DNA from: Marinoscillum pacificum
GTDB lineage: Bacteria; Bacteroidota; Bacteroidia; Cytophagales; Cyclobacteriaceae
Direction: 5' to 3'
Assembly (NCBI RefSeq): GCF_024714495.1
Contig: NZ_JAMZMJ010000006.1
Coordinates: forward strand, 186,001 to 250,000
Length of the DNA: 64,000 nucleotides
Position numbers and translations under genes: made by a program. A model generated the notes under the pieces. That model made no database searches, was not told where the DNA came from, and worked only from the letters and a program-made list of their open reading frames with translations. Below, piece after piece: positions 8,105 through 15,838 of the stretch. Position 1 is the first letter of the stretch. The number at the start of each line of letters is the position of its first letter.

Positions 8105-8142
8105 TTTATGCCTATTACTCTTTGCTTACTGCCTATTCCTAA
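8105..8142 (+). repeat. Repeat copy F (middle part only)
   Basis: TTTATGCCTATTACTC followed by TTTGCTTACTGCCTATTCC matches the middle of copy B, including TGCCTATTACTCTTTGCTTA exactly. The right end is missing; the stop codon of the convergent minus-strand gene lies within it. It closes the repeat-bearing accessory block. Confidence 0.6.
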
Positions 8143-8870
8143 TCCAGCGGAAGTCCAACAAACCAGTAGCAGAGCTTTTGCCAGAACTCATACTGATAGA
8201 AATTCATCACTGAATATTGGTAAACCAGCACAATTGCCAACGCCACTGGAAAAGCAGTTAAGCGTTTATTGCTGCGCCAATCCCAAATACTCAACCCGAT
8301 CAAGAGGACATCTGCTAGCACAAATCCAAAAAAAGGAACAATCGGGCTACCGCCAATTTTAGGTGCATACGGCACCAGAAATCGGAAGAAGCGGAAAATC
8401 AATCGATCGGTTATAGGAGTGATGATCGCAAACATGGTGCTGACCATAAATCGTGCATGAAGCATCGGTTGTTTACGGAAGTAAATTGCCAATCCATAAA
8501 TGATCAGAAAAGCGAATATGGAATTGACACTAAGGGCAATGAAATAGAAATGTCCGGCACCAAGCCTTTGTGCTCCATGAAAAAGGTGGTTCACCAAATC
8601 AAAAGCCGTAAATGCCATAATCGGTACCAACACAAAGGACACATATCCAATCCATCGGTGGATAGTGAAAGCTTTGTTTTTGATCAGAAAGGCTTGACCG
8701 ACCAACATCATGCACCAGGTAATCATGGCTAAACCATGTCGGTGAAGGTGACTGTCCATCGGACCTAGAATCCTACCGAAATACCCAGGCCAAAAAGCCG
8801 TAATGGCTGCTAGCAGGAAAATGATAAACGCAATAAAGGCCTTGCGATTGAGGAAAGCATCCAGTTTCAT
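8139..8870 (-). CDS. Seven-helix membrane protein, unknown function
   Basis: 243 residues with about seven hydrophobic segments. Polar features inside or between helices include D-S-H-L-H-R-H-G near residue 40, a T-I-H-R-W-I-G turn near 70 and an H-A-R-F motif near 138. The spaced His residues recall heme- or metal-binding membrane proteins, but I cannot assign a family. The gene follows the DUF6702 gene on the same strand 23 bases after its stop, so the two are likely an operon. Homologous gene sets next to HupE and M1 peptidase genes are common in Bacteroidota to my knowledge. Confidence 0.75.
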   Translation of the reverse strand: MKLDAFLNRKAFIAFIIFLLAAITAFWPGYFGRILGPMDSHLHRHGLAMITWCMMLVGQAFLIKNKAFTIHRWIGYVSFVLVPIMAFTAFDLVNHLFHGAQRLGAGHFYFIALSVNSIFAFLIIYGLAIYFRKQPMLHARFMVSTMFAIITPITDRLIFRFFRFLVPYAPKIGGSPIVPFFGFVLADVLLIGLSIWDWRSNKRLTAFPVALAIVLVYQYSVMNFYQYEFWQKLCYWFVGLPLD

Positions 8871-8893
8871 GGATTAAATTGTTAGAGTAGAAA

Positions 8894-9376
8894 TCACTTT
8901 TGATACTCCGCCTTAAACTCTTTTTGAGATAGAATAAAACTTTTCTTTTCTCCACCTATTTTGAAGTGTACCAGATTTTTCTGGTCATCATAGACTTCCG
9001 TTAGCACTTTATTGGTCAGTTGGATCGATTCTAATTGATCCACATTGGTCACCTCTATATAGCACCAGATTACATCATCTTCCACTTCACCTCCCAGATA
9101 AGTGAAAGATGATTTAGCTCCATTGATACCAACATTAAAGTTCTCTTGGAAGTAAGCAGCTAAATATTCATGCGTTTGAAGAGAATCTTCCATGATCACA
9201 AACTTCTCATCATTGTTTGCGGCACGCAATCCTTCTTCCAGGTCATCCAGGAAGATTCTTTCAGTAATTTGAATGGATTTGACTTCTTCATCATAGCGGA
9301 TTTCTGTAACGCTAACATGATAGGGGTGAAGCAAGAGCAATAGGAATAATAGCATGCTGAATGTATTTAATAGCAA
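8894..9376 (-). CDS. DUF6702 family protein
   Basis: 160 residues with an N-terminal hydrophobic segment followed by H-P-Y-H-V-S-V-T-E-I, the typical opening of DUF6702. A conserved DDL segment and a beta-rich body follow. It is probably exported and periplasmic. The function of the family is unknown; it recurs beside M1 aminopeptidases and HupE/UreJ-like transporters, as here, which suggests a shared role in metal handling or peptide turnover (inference). It is transcribed away from those genes. Confidence 0.75.
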   Translation of the reverse strand: MLLNTFSMLLFLLLLLHPYHVSVTEIRYDEEVKSIQITERIFLDDLEEGLRAANNDEKFVIMEDSLQTHEYLAAYFQENFNVGINGAKSSFTYLGGEVEDDVIWCYIEVTNVDQLESIQLTNKVLTEVYDDQKNLVHFKIGGEKKSFILSQKEFKAEYQK

Positions 9377-9582
9377 TTATAGATGGATTGTCTTTTAAGC
9401 ACAAAAAAGCATTTCAAGTTCCATGCCATCAAGCCCAATTGTTTTGATTCAGAAAGAAAACATCCGTTAAGAAGCATTAGGTGTTTTTAACTCGTTTGTT
9501 TTATCTTACTGTTTAATAGATACTTACATCCCATCCACCGCCATACTGGATGTTTATTGTAAGTTTTTGACGCAACCACCTT

Positions 9583-9780
9583 ATGTCTGATCATTTAACA
9601 CCTAGATTCACACTGGGGATGCCAGTAGTTTCTAAGCAAAACAAAACAATCGTGATGCTTGTGAGAGAAGTACTCATGATCCCTGAAGAAAAGTACGTCT
9701 GTATTTTTGTATGCAATTCAGGAAAACTAATCAACACAACGTTCGAAGGTCATGAATTAGAATGCCTGCCAACCGGCTAA
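9583..9780 (+). CDS. Small soluble protein, 65 residues
   Basis: The predicted fold is a small beta barrel: F-T-L-G-M-P-V-V, then a V-L-M-I turn, a YVCIFVCNSGK strand and a final TFEGHELECLP. The pattern vaguely resembles the YodC/DUF2158 group, but the match is weak. No signal or membrane segment. It stands alone with 206 bases upstream and 106 downstream. ATG at 9583 is the first in frame. I cannot assign a function. Confidence 0.5.
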   Translation: MSDHLTPRFTLGMPVVSKQNKTIVMLVREVLMIPEEKYVCIFVCNSGKLINTTFEGHELECLPTG

Positions 9781-9850
9781 TCATTTATCACAAATAGGTC
9801 AATAACCCAAGATCTTACCGTCTATCAAAAAAGGGAAGGCGAATTTCGAG

Positions 9851-9887
9851 TATGCTATTCTGATTGAATAATTTCGCAAATAGCATA
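9851..9887 (+). promoter_or_regulatory. Inverted repeat flanking a near-consensus -7 element before the HupE-like gene
   Basis: TATGCTATT (9851-9859) and AATAGCATA (9879-9887) form a perfect 9-bp dyad with a 19-base centre. The centre carries TAATTTCG at 9869-9876, one mismatch from TAnnTTTG. The right arm ends on the first base of the ATG at 9887. The arrangement fits an operator over the promoter, or a hairpin hiding the start region. Confidence 0.5.
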
Positions 9888-10465
9888 TGACAGAATTTCA
9901 AACTTTTTATCATCTTGGGTTAGAACACATTTTGGACAAAAACGGATATGATCACATCATTTTCGTAATAGCTCTATGTGCGTTGTATCAACCAGAGGAC
10001 TGGAAACAAGTGCTGGTTTTGGTGACCTCATTCACATTTGGTCATTCCATCACGCTGGCTCTATCTACTTTGTCAATTGTCAATGTAAGTTCTGATCTGG
10101 TTGAGTTTCTAATCCCTATTACCATTTTCATTACGGCTTTCGCCAATCTTTTTACCAAACCTTATGGCAATCGAGTATCCATTCGCAACTATGTTTTTGC
10201 TGGATGTTTCGGTTTAATTCATGGGTTGGGCTTTTCGAACTATTTGAAAAGTTTGTTGGGAAAGGATGAATCAATTGTTACTCAACTTTTCGCTTTCAAT
10301 ATTGGTTTGGAAGTGGGCCAGATTCTTATTGTAGCCGTGTTTTTGGCAATCACTTTTTTAGTGGTTGGGTTATTGAACGTCAGTCAAAGAGACTGGAAGA
10401 TGACGATTTCGTCAGCAGTGGCCGGTATAGCGCTGGTTTTAATTATTGAATCAAATTACTTGTAA
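9887..10465 (+). CDS. HupE/UreJ-like membrane protein
   Basis: 192 residues with about six membrane helices. Conserved His and Asp residues sit in G-L-E-H-I-L-D-x-x-G-Y-D-H-I-I-F near residue 11-27 and T-F-G-H-S-I-T-L near 52-59, and G-L-I-H-G-L-G-F appears near 110-117. These are hallmarks of the HupE/UreJ family of (putative) nickel permeases. In Bacteroidota this subgroup lacks an adjacent hydrogenase or urease, so the substrate may be another metal. It is followed 6 bases later by an M1 peptidase gene, a zinc enzyme, and probably shares its transcript. Confidence 0.85.
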   Translation: MTEFQTFYHLGLEHILDKNGYDHIIFVIALCALYQPEDWKQVLVLVTSFTFGHSITLALSTLSIVNVSSDLVEFLIPITIFITAFANLFTKPYGNRVSIRNYVFAGCFGLIHGLGFSNYLKSLLGKDESIVTQLFAFNIGLEVGQILIVAVFLAITFLVVGLLNVSQRDWKMTISSAVAGIALVLIIESNYL

Positions 10466-10471
10466 CTATAA

Positions 10472-12694
10472 ATGTTAACCATGTTGAAACAACTATTTCT
10501 AATTGCGACCCTCGCTCTTGCTATCGGCTGGAATGCTTCAGCTCAGGCAGATACCGAGTGGAAACAAAAGTTTGAGCAGCTCGGACCGATGTTGCCAACT
10601 CCAAATACGTACCGTACCGCATCTGGTGCTCCAGGAAAAGACTACTGGCAGATGCAGGCAGATTATAAAATGGCTGTGACTTTGGATGATTCCAAGCAGC
10701 AAATCACTGGTAAAGAAACCATCACTTATTATAATAATTCGCCAGATCCTTTGGATTACCTATGGGTACAGTTGGATCAAAACATGAGAGCGGATGATTC
10801 TGATACTCCATTGGCTAATGCCAGAAAATATAGAGACACGCTCAACGTAAAAGATTACTACGGTTTGGCAAACTCTCCGGGTTTTGAAGGAGGTTTCAAT
10901 GTTCATTATGTAAAATCTGCTGGTGCTGATCTTAAGTACAAGATCAACAAGACCATGATGCGTGTTGATCTTACAAAAACCTTACAGCCAGGTGAAAAAG
11001 TGTCATTTGATATCGAGTGGGACTATTTCATTAACGATCGTATGACTGATGGTGGTCGTTCAGGATTGGAATATTTCCCGGAAGAAGACAACTACTTGTA
11101 TACAATTGCTCAGTTCTTCCCAAGAATGGCCGTTTACTCTGACAATGAAGGATGGCAAAACAAGCAATTCCTTGGTTCTGGTGAGTTTGCTTTGAGCTTT
11201 GGCTCTTACGAAGTAGCCATCACAGTTCCTTCTGATTTCGTGATCGGATCTACAGGTACACTTCAAAACCCGAAAGATGTTTTGACAAAAGAGCAGCAGA
11301 AGCGTTTGGCTCAAGCTAAAAAATCATTTGATAAGCCAGTATTCATCGTAACAGAAGAGGAGGCTATTGCCAATGAGAAAACAAAAGATTCAGGAACTAA
11401 AACATGGGTTTTCCAGGCAGATAGTATCAGAGACTTTGCATTTGCAGCGTCTAGAAAATTCATTTGGGATGCCATGGCGGTAGATATAAATGGTAAAACA
11501 CCATTGGCAATGTCTTACTACCCTAAAGAAGGTAATCCACTTTGGGAAGAATATTCTACCAGAGTAGTTGCTCAAACTTTGGAGACGTATTCAAAATACA
11601 CGATCGATTATCCATACAGCAAAGCGATTTCTGTACACACAGCATCTATCGGTATGGAATATCCAATGATCTGTTTCAACTATGGTCGTCCGAACGAGGA
11701 TGGTACTTATAGTGATCGTACCAAGTATGGAATGATCGGTGTAATCATCCACGAAGTTGGTCACAACTTTTTCCCAATGATCATCAACTCTGATGAGCGT
11801 CAGTGGACATGGATGGATGAAGGATTGAACACATTCGTTCAGTACCTGACAGAAAAAGACTTTGAAGTTACTTTCAATGAGCCATTCCCATCTAGAAGAG
11901 GACCTGCTGATAAAATTGTTCCTTACATGAGTGGTGAGAGAGGTTTATTCAGACCTATCATGACTAACTCTGAGCAAATTCTTCAGTTTGGAAACAACGC
12001 TTACGCAAAACCTGCTACGGCACTTAATGTATTAAGAGAAGTAGTAATGGGTCCTGAATTGTTTGATTATGCATTCAAGAAATATGCGGAAAGATGGGCA
12101 TTCAAAAACCCAAGCCCTGCAGATTTCTTCAGAACAATGGAAGATGCTTCAGCAGTAGACCTTGACTGGTTCTGGAGAGGCTGGTTCTACAGCACAGATG
12201 CAGTAGACGTAAATGTGGCGAATGTAGAGTGGTACAGAATGGCATCTGAAGACAATCAGTTGGAGAGCAAAATCAAAAACAGCAAAGATTTGTCTAACAG
12301 CACTTCTCAAATCAATCAAACACCTAAGCCTCTTGGTTTCGAGGATGTGAAATACAGAGGAGAGTTCAAGAATACATTGGATGAAGAGTCTCTAAAGGCA
12401 GAAATGTCGGATAAGAACTTCTACAAAGTGACTTTCAAAAACGAAGGTGGCTTGGTTACTCCATTGTTGATTGAGTGGACTTATGATGATGGTTCTAAGG
12501 AATTTGAAAAACTTCCTGCAGAAATCTGGAGAAAGAATGAGCAAGAGGTTACCAAGATGTTCATTAAGGACAAAAAGGTAGTTAGCGTTTCTTATGATCC
12601 ATTTAAAGAAACAGCGGATGTCAACGAAGAGGACAACGTTTTCCCAAGAGTAGATGAGCCATCGAGGTTCGAAAAATTCAAAGGAAAGAAATAA
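10472..12694 (+). CDS. M1 family metallopeptidase, exported
   Basis: 740 residues with a signal peptide ending near SAQA (residue 23). The exopeptidase-type motif appears as I-G-M-E-Y-P (G394-M395-E396) instead of GAMEN. The zinc site HEVGH lies at 427-431 and the third ligand Glu450 in WMDEGLN, giving the exact HEXXH-x18-E spacing. The C-terminal ~150 residues form the usual beta-sandwich and a charged tail. It should be a periplasmic or surface aminopeptidase. ATG at 10472 is used; ATG at 10481 is possible. A strong intrinsic terminator follows at 12708. Confidence 0.92.
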   Translation: MLTMLKQLFLIATLALAIGWNASAQADTEWKQKFEQLGPMLPTPNTYRTASGAPGKDYWQMQADYKMAVTLDDSKQQITGKETITYYNNSPDPLDYLWVQLDQNMRADDSDTPLANARKYRDTLNVKDYYGLANSPGFEGGFNVHYVKSAGADLKYKINKTMMRVDLTKTLQPGEKVSFDIEWDYFINDRMTDGGRSGLEYFPEEDNYLYTIAQFFPRMAVYSDNEGWQNKQFLGSGEFALSFGSYEVAITVPSDFVIGSTGTLQNPKDVLTKEQQKRLAQAKKSFDKPVFIVTEEEAIANEKTKDSGTKTWVFQADSIRDFAFAASRKFIWDAMAVDINGKTPLAMSYYPKEGNPLWEEYSTRVVAQTLETYSKYTIDYPYSKAISVHTASIGMEYPMICFNYGRPNEDGTYSDRTKYGMIGVIIHEVGHNFFPMIINSDERQWTWMDEGLNTFVQYLTEKDFEVTFNEPFPSRRGPADKIVPYMSGERGLFRPIMTNSEQILQFGNNAYAKPATALNVLREVVMGPELFDYAFKKYAERWAFKNPSPADFFRTMEDASAVDLDWFWRGWFYSTDAVDVNVANVEWYRMASEDNQLESKIKNSKDLSNSTSQINQTPKPLGFEDVKYRGEFKNTLDEESLKAEMSDKNFYKVTFKNEGGLVTPLLIEWTYDDGSKEFEKLPAEIWRKNEQEVTKMFIKDKKVVSVSYDPFKETADVNEEDNVFPRVDEPSRFEKFKGKK

Positions 12695-12707
12695 AAAACA
12701 ATTGATT

Positions 12708-12739
12708 ACATGCCTGCTTCACGCAGGCATGTTTGTTTA
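12708..12739 (+). terminator. Intrinsic terminator after the M1 peptidase gene
   Basis: A perfect 10-bp stem (ACATGCCTGC at 12708-12717, GCAGGCATGT at 12723-12732) with a 5-base loop is followed by TTGTTTATT. It lies 13 bases after the stop at 12694 and before the ATG of the next gene at 12758. Confidence 0.85.
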
Positions 12740-12757
12740 TTGCCTAAATTTATTCTT

Positions 12758-13582
12758 ATGAAAAGACTAACCATACTTTCTTTAATTATCGGAGTAGCAC
12801 TGGCTTCTTGTAAGTCAAGCAACAATAACAGCGAATTTGCTGGTGATGATTTTGGCGATAAAGTAAAAACCAAAGTTGTTACCTATGATCTGAATCCACC
12901 GGCTGAGGGGTTCAACCTAGAAGAGTCTTCACCATTTGCCGTAATGTTGGCTGATCAGGTCATGCATGCGATGGGTGGACGCAATGCATGGGACGCTACG
13001 AATGTTCTGTATTGGAATTTCTTTGGAGCAAGGACATTGCTTTGGGACAAAGAGAACAATAAAGTCAGAATCGACATTCCTGGTAAGGAAATGGTGATTG
13101 CTCTGGATATGAATGACATGAGTGGAAAGGTATGGAAGTCAGGTGAGGAAATGAGTCAGGCTGATTCGTTAAGTAAATATCTTGAGCAAGGAAAAAGAAT
13201 CTGGATCAATGATTCTTACTGGTTGGTGATGCCATTCAAATTAAAAGACTCAGGAGTTACCTTGACTTATATTGGTGAGGATACCACTCAAACAGGAGTA
13301 AAGGCTGATGTTATGAGATTGACATTTGAAAATGTAGGCGTTACACCACAAAACGCGTATGAAGTCTGGGTTGATTATGACGATAAGTTGATTCAGCAAT
13401 GGGCATATTTTAGTGATGCTCAAAACGATGAACCAAACTTCGTTTTGCCTTGGACCGACTATAAGAAATATGGAAATATTATGTTGTCTGGAGAAAGAGG
13501 CGAAAGAGACCTAACAGACATCAAAGTAATGAAGAAAGCTCCAAAAGAAGCATTTGAATCACCAGAGCCACTGAAGCTCTAG
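12758..13582 (+). CDS. Hypothetical lipoprotein, DUF6503-like
   Basis: 274 residues from the ATG at 12758; an earlier in-frame ATG at 12710 lies inside the terminator stem and is rejected. The lipobox is ALASC (Cys20 or so), then a Ser/Asn-rich linker. The mature domain has alternating strands with W-N-F-F-G-A-R, W-D-K-E-N-N-K-V-R and a V-W-V-D-Y-D-D-K-L-I-Q-Q-W segment, which resembles DUF6503, a lipoprotein-carrier-like fold in Bacteroidota. Function unknown. The stop overlaps the stop of the convergent channel gene in a shared CTAG. Confidence 0.7.
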   Translation: MKRLTILSLIIGVALASCKSSNNNSEFAGDDFGDKVKTKVVTYDLNPPAEGFNLEESSPFAVMLADQVMHAMGGRNAWDATNVLYWNFFGARTLLWDKENNKVRIDIPGKEMVIALDMNDMSGKVWKSGEEMSQADSLSKYLEQGKRIWINDSYWLVMPFKLKDSGVTLTYIGEDTTQTGVKADVMRLTFENVGVTPQNAYEVWVDYDDKLIQQWAYFSDAQNDEPNFVLPWTDYKKYGNIMLSGERGERDLTDIKVMKKAPKEAFESPEPLKL

Positions 13583-14586
13583 CCGATTCGTTCTTCGATA
13601 GATTGACGATTATCCGGGGTAGTCATTACGATAAGTTGGCTACCCTTTTTTAATTCCCTATCCGCAACGGGGATATAGTCATAGGCTCCATCTTCTCTCA
13701 CAGCAAGCAATAGTGTGTTTTGATATTTTTCAAGATTCAAATCGCTGATACATTTTCCTGAGTATTTATCCCCAACGGTGATCTCTTCTATTCGCATACT
13801 GATGGACATGTTTCTAGTCATATCATCGAGAAAGGAGGTCACTGATGGGTGCATCATTTCTGACATCATTCGGATTCCACCAATATGGTTTGGAGAAATG
13901 ATGTTATCAGCGCCAGCGCGCTTGAGTTTATTCGTCAGGTGAATGTCTTTTGAGCGAACCACTATTTTGATGTTCGAACTCATTTGGCGAGCCGTCAAGC
14001 AAATAACGAGGTTAGTGTTGTCTTCACGTGTACAGATGAAAATACCTTTTGCGTGCTGGATACTCAACCTTTCCAGAAAATCTTCATCCGTACAATCACC
14101 AGCAAGTTTTGGTAAGGTCATGAGTTCTTCACTCAGAAACTCAAAACTTTCTTCATTGATGTCCGCGAGAACCACTTCTCTTTTCGTAATCGCTAATTCA
14201 TCGGCGATGGTTTTGCCAACTCTTCCCAAACCACAAACGATGTAGTGATCGGTCATTTTGCTAATCTTCTTTTCCATTTTTCTTCTGTAAAAACTTCTAC
14301 GAACATCACCTTCTATAAACAATGCTGCCACATTGGATACGAAATACGTAAATACGCCCACCCCACCAAACGCGATAAAAACGGTGAAAATTCTACCTGC
14401 TGGAGATTCACTCAGGTCGATCACCTCATAAAAACCAATGGTGGTCAAAGTCAATGTGGTCATGTAAAAGGCGTCAAACCATTGCCAATTACTGAAATAG
14501 GCAAAACCGACCGTTCCGACCAGCAAAATGCCCAGGAACAAAAGCCCTGCTAATTTGATTCTACCTAATACATCAATAAGCCACAT
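13579..14586 (-). CDS. Ion channel with RCK (TrkA-N/TrkA-C) regulatory domains
   Basis: 335 residues. Two membrane helices (about 11-31 and 67-90) flank a pore loop with the filter region T48-T49-I-G51-F-Y53-E54. A Rossmann nucleotide-binding motif VCGLGRVG lies at 117-124 and an RCK_C domain occupies the last ~85 residues. This is the layout of MthK-type potassium channels. The filter is odd: the second glycine of TVGYG is Tyr53 here. The start at 14586 gives MWLIDVLG. The gene ends in a CTAG shared with the neighbouring lipoprotein gene. Confidence 0.88.
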   Translation of the reverse strand: MWLIDVLGRIKLAGLLFLGILLVGTVGFAYFSNWQWFDAFYMTTLTLTTIGFYEVIDLSESPAGRIFTVFIAFGGVGVFTYFVSNVAALFIEGDVRRSFYRRKMEKKISKMTDHYIVCGLGRVGKTIADELAITKREVVLADINEESFEFLSEELMTLPKLAGDCTDEDFLERLSIQHAKGIFICTREDNTNLVICLTARQMSSNIKIVVRSKDIHLTNKLKRAGADNIISPNHIGGIRMMSEMMHPSVTSFLDDMTRNMSISMRIEEITVGDKYSGKCISDLNLEKYQNTLLLAVREDGAYDYIPVADRELKKGSQLIVMTTPDNRQSIEERIG

Positions 14587-14699
14587 ATACTCGTTATAAA
14601 TGAACTTGCTTGAGACTGATCTTCAGAATCAAGATGAAGTTAGTTCCTAAACCCCGAATGCTTTCGGGTAAAAGTTAAATTTAGAGCAATTCAGAAACT

Positions 14700-15401
14700 A
14701 TGTTGAGAATTTACCTACTGACTCTGATCATAATTCCTTTTGGCATTCAGGCCCAGACTGGAATGAGCATTCTCGAAAAGCATTTTGAGTCGTGTGGACA
14801 GGAAGAATGGAATCAGGTTCGAACAATAACTATCGATGGAAAATGGGTAGATGATGACTATCATGCATTTGACATGAAGCTGACCTGGAAGCGTCCGGAT
14901 AAAGTTCGAATAGAAGGAAAATATGAAGGTAAACCGTACGCGGAGGCATATAATGGAGTGGTGGCATGGACCATTGCTCCCTGGAGAGACGCTTACGAGG
15001 TACAGCGTATGACTGATGCGGAGGAAATTGTGGTCAGGAATGTTTTTACAGCTGGTAGTCCACTCTATGAAGCTCGCGAACATCTTGAATTTACTGGGTT
15101 AATGGATATGGAAGGTGTTTTATACAACACATTCACGTTATCAGAAGGGAGTTTCAAACGAGTCTTTTATTTGGACCGTGATACACATCTATTGTATTAC
15201 GAGTTGATTGAAAATCAATTTGGTAAAGAGAAAGTATCCATTCTCAAAGTGATTGACAACTACAAAAACTACGGACCTATGTTGGTTCCTACTTCAGTGA
15301 TCTTTGAAGGGCTTGAAATGAACCGAGAGTTCGTTTTTGATGAAATTTATCTTGGCACAGGAGCCAAAGACTCTATTTTCGAATATCCAGAAGGTCAGTA
15401 A
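14700..15401 (+). CDS. Exported LolA-like protein
   Basis: 233 residues with a signal peptide ending IQAQ near residue 19. The body is beta-rich with R-P-D-K-V-R-I-E-G-K, Y-A-E-A-Y-N-G and W-T-I-A-P-W, the kind of pattern seen in LolA/LolB-like and outer-membrane-lipoprotein-sorting-like proteins of Bacteroidota. It may bind a lipid or lipoprotein in the periplasm (inference). A CCCGAA/TTCGGG hairpin lies upstream at 14653-14668, and TAAATTTA at 14676-14683 is a near-consensus -7 element 16 bases before the ATG. Confidence 0.65.
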   Translation: MLRIYLLTLIIIPFGIQAQTGMSILEKHFESCGQEEWNQVRTITIDGKWVDDDYHAFDMKLTWKRPDKVRIEGKYEGKPYAEAYNGVVAWTIAPWRDAYEVQRMTDAEEIVVRNVFTAGSPLYEAREHLEFTGLMDMEGVLYNTFTLSEGSFKRVFYLDRDTHLLYYELIENQFGKEKVSILKVIDNYKNYGPMLVPTSVIFEGLEMNREFVFDEIYLGTGAKDSIFEYPEGQ

Positions 15402-15481
15402 CCCGACACCTGAGCACGTTCCCAAAACCTTTACCTGATCAAATGGTGTTGAGATAACAACAACATGAACACTTTGATTTT

Positions 15482-15763
15482 ATGAAAGCATTTTGGAACA
15501 ATCAACTAATTGCCGAGAGTGATGACACAATTGTCATAGAAGGCAATCACTACTTTCCGCCATCGGCTATCAAGAAGGAATTCTTCTCGGAGAATGATAC
15601 CCACACCGTTTGCCCTTGGAAAGGAACTGCGAGCTATTACACGCTGCAGGTTGAAGGCAAAGAAAACAAAGATGCGGCCTGGTACTATCCAGAAGCCAAA
15701 GACTTAGCCAAAAACATTGAAGGCTATGTGGCCTTTTGGAAAGGTGTGGAGGTAAAAGAATAA
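15482..15763 (+). CDS. DUF427 domain-containing protein
   Basis: 93 residues covering a single DUF427 domain: N-Q-L-I-A-E-S-D-D-T near the start, N-H-Y-F-P-P-S-A-I near 27-35, CPWKGTASYYTL at about 54-65 and a C-terminal W-Y-Y-P-E, FWKGVEV. The family folds as a small beta barrel and is of uncertain enzymatic function. No signal peptide. ATG at 15482 gives the usual family N-terminus MKAFWN. It is monocistronic, with a G-tract hairpin element downstream. Confidence 0.85.
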   Translation: MKAFWNNQLIAESDDTIVIEGNHYFPPSAIKKEFFSENDTHTVCPWKGTASYYTLQVEGKENKDAAWYYPEAKDLAKNIEGYVAFWKGVEVKE

Positions 15764-15778
15764 AAGCTCAAATAGTCA

Positions 15779-15826
15779 CCCCTCTCTTTGAAGGTGCACG
15801 ACCAGTGAGAGGGGGCTAGGGGGAGA
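15779..15826. repeat. G/C-tract hairpin element (REP-like)
   Basis: CCCCTCTC (15779-15786) pairs with GAGAGGGG (15807-15814), and GGGGGCTAGGGGGAGAG follows at 15811-15827. It shares the GGGGGnTAGGGGG signature with the repeats around the DUF559 gene at 34416-34448. It lies between convergent genes and could act as a two-way terminator. Confidence 0.6.
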
Positions 15827-15838
15827 GTTGTTTCTTAA

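Noticed and set aside
2423-8142. Integron with attC sites
   Set aside because: The repeats are not strong imperfect palindromes, no consistent RYYYAAC/GTTRRRY core pair could be found at their ends, and no integrase gene is in the window. The cassette-like layout stands, the integron label does not.
8108-8732. Plus-strand ORFs antisense to the seven-helix membrane protein gene
   Set aside because: They are low-complexity shadows without recognisable domains, while the minus-strand frame gives a clear membrane protein.
9523-9563. Riboswitch-like leader of the 65-residue protein
   Set aside because: Short inverted pairs (CTTAC/GTAAG and CATCC/GGATG) are present but too weak and unlike any riboswitch I know.
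12710-12757. Upstream start for the DUF6503-like lipoprotein
   Set aside because: It lies in the terminator stem and would bury the lipoprotein signal behind 16 residues.
14653-14668. Intrinsic terminator between the channel gene and the LolA-like gene
   Set aside because: A 6-bp CCCGAA/TTCGGG stem exists but no T-run follows on either strand, and no gene ends there.
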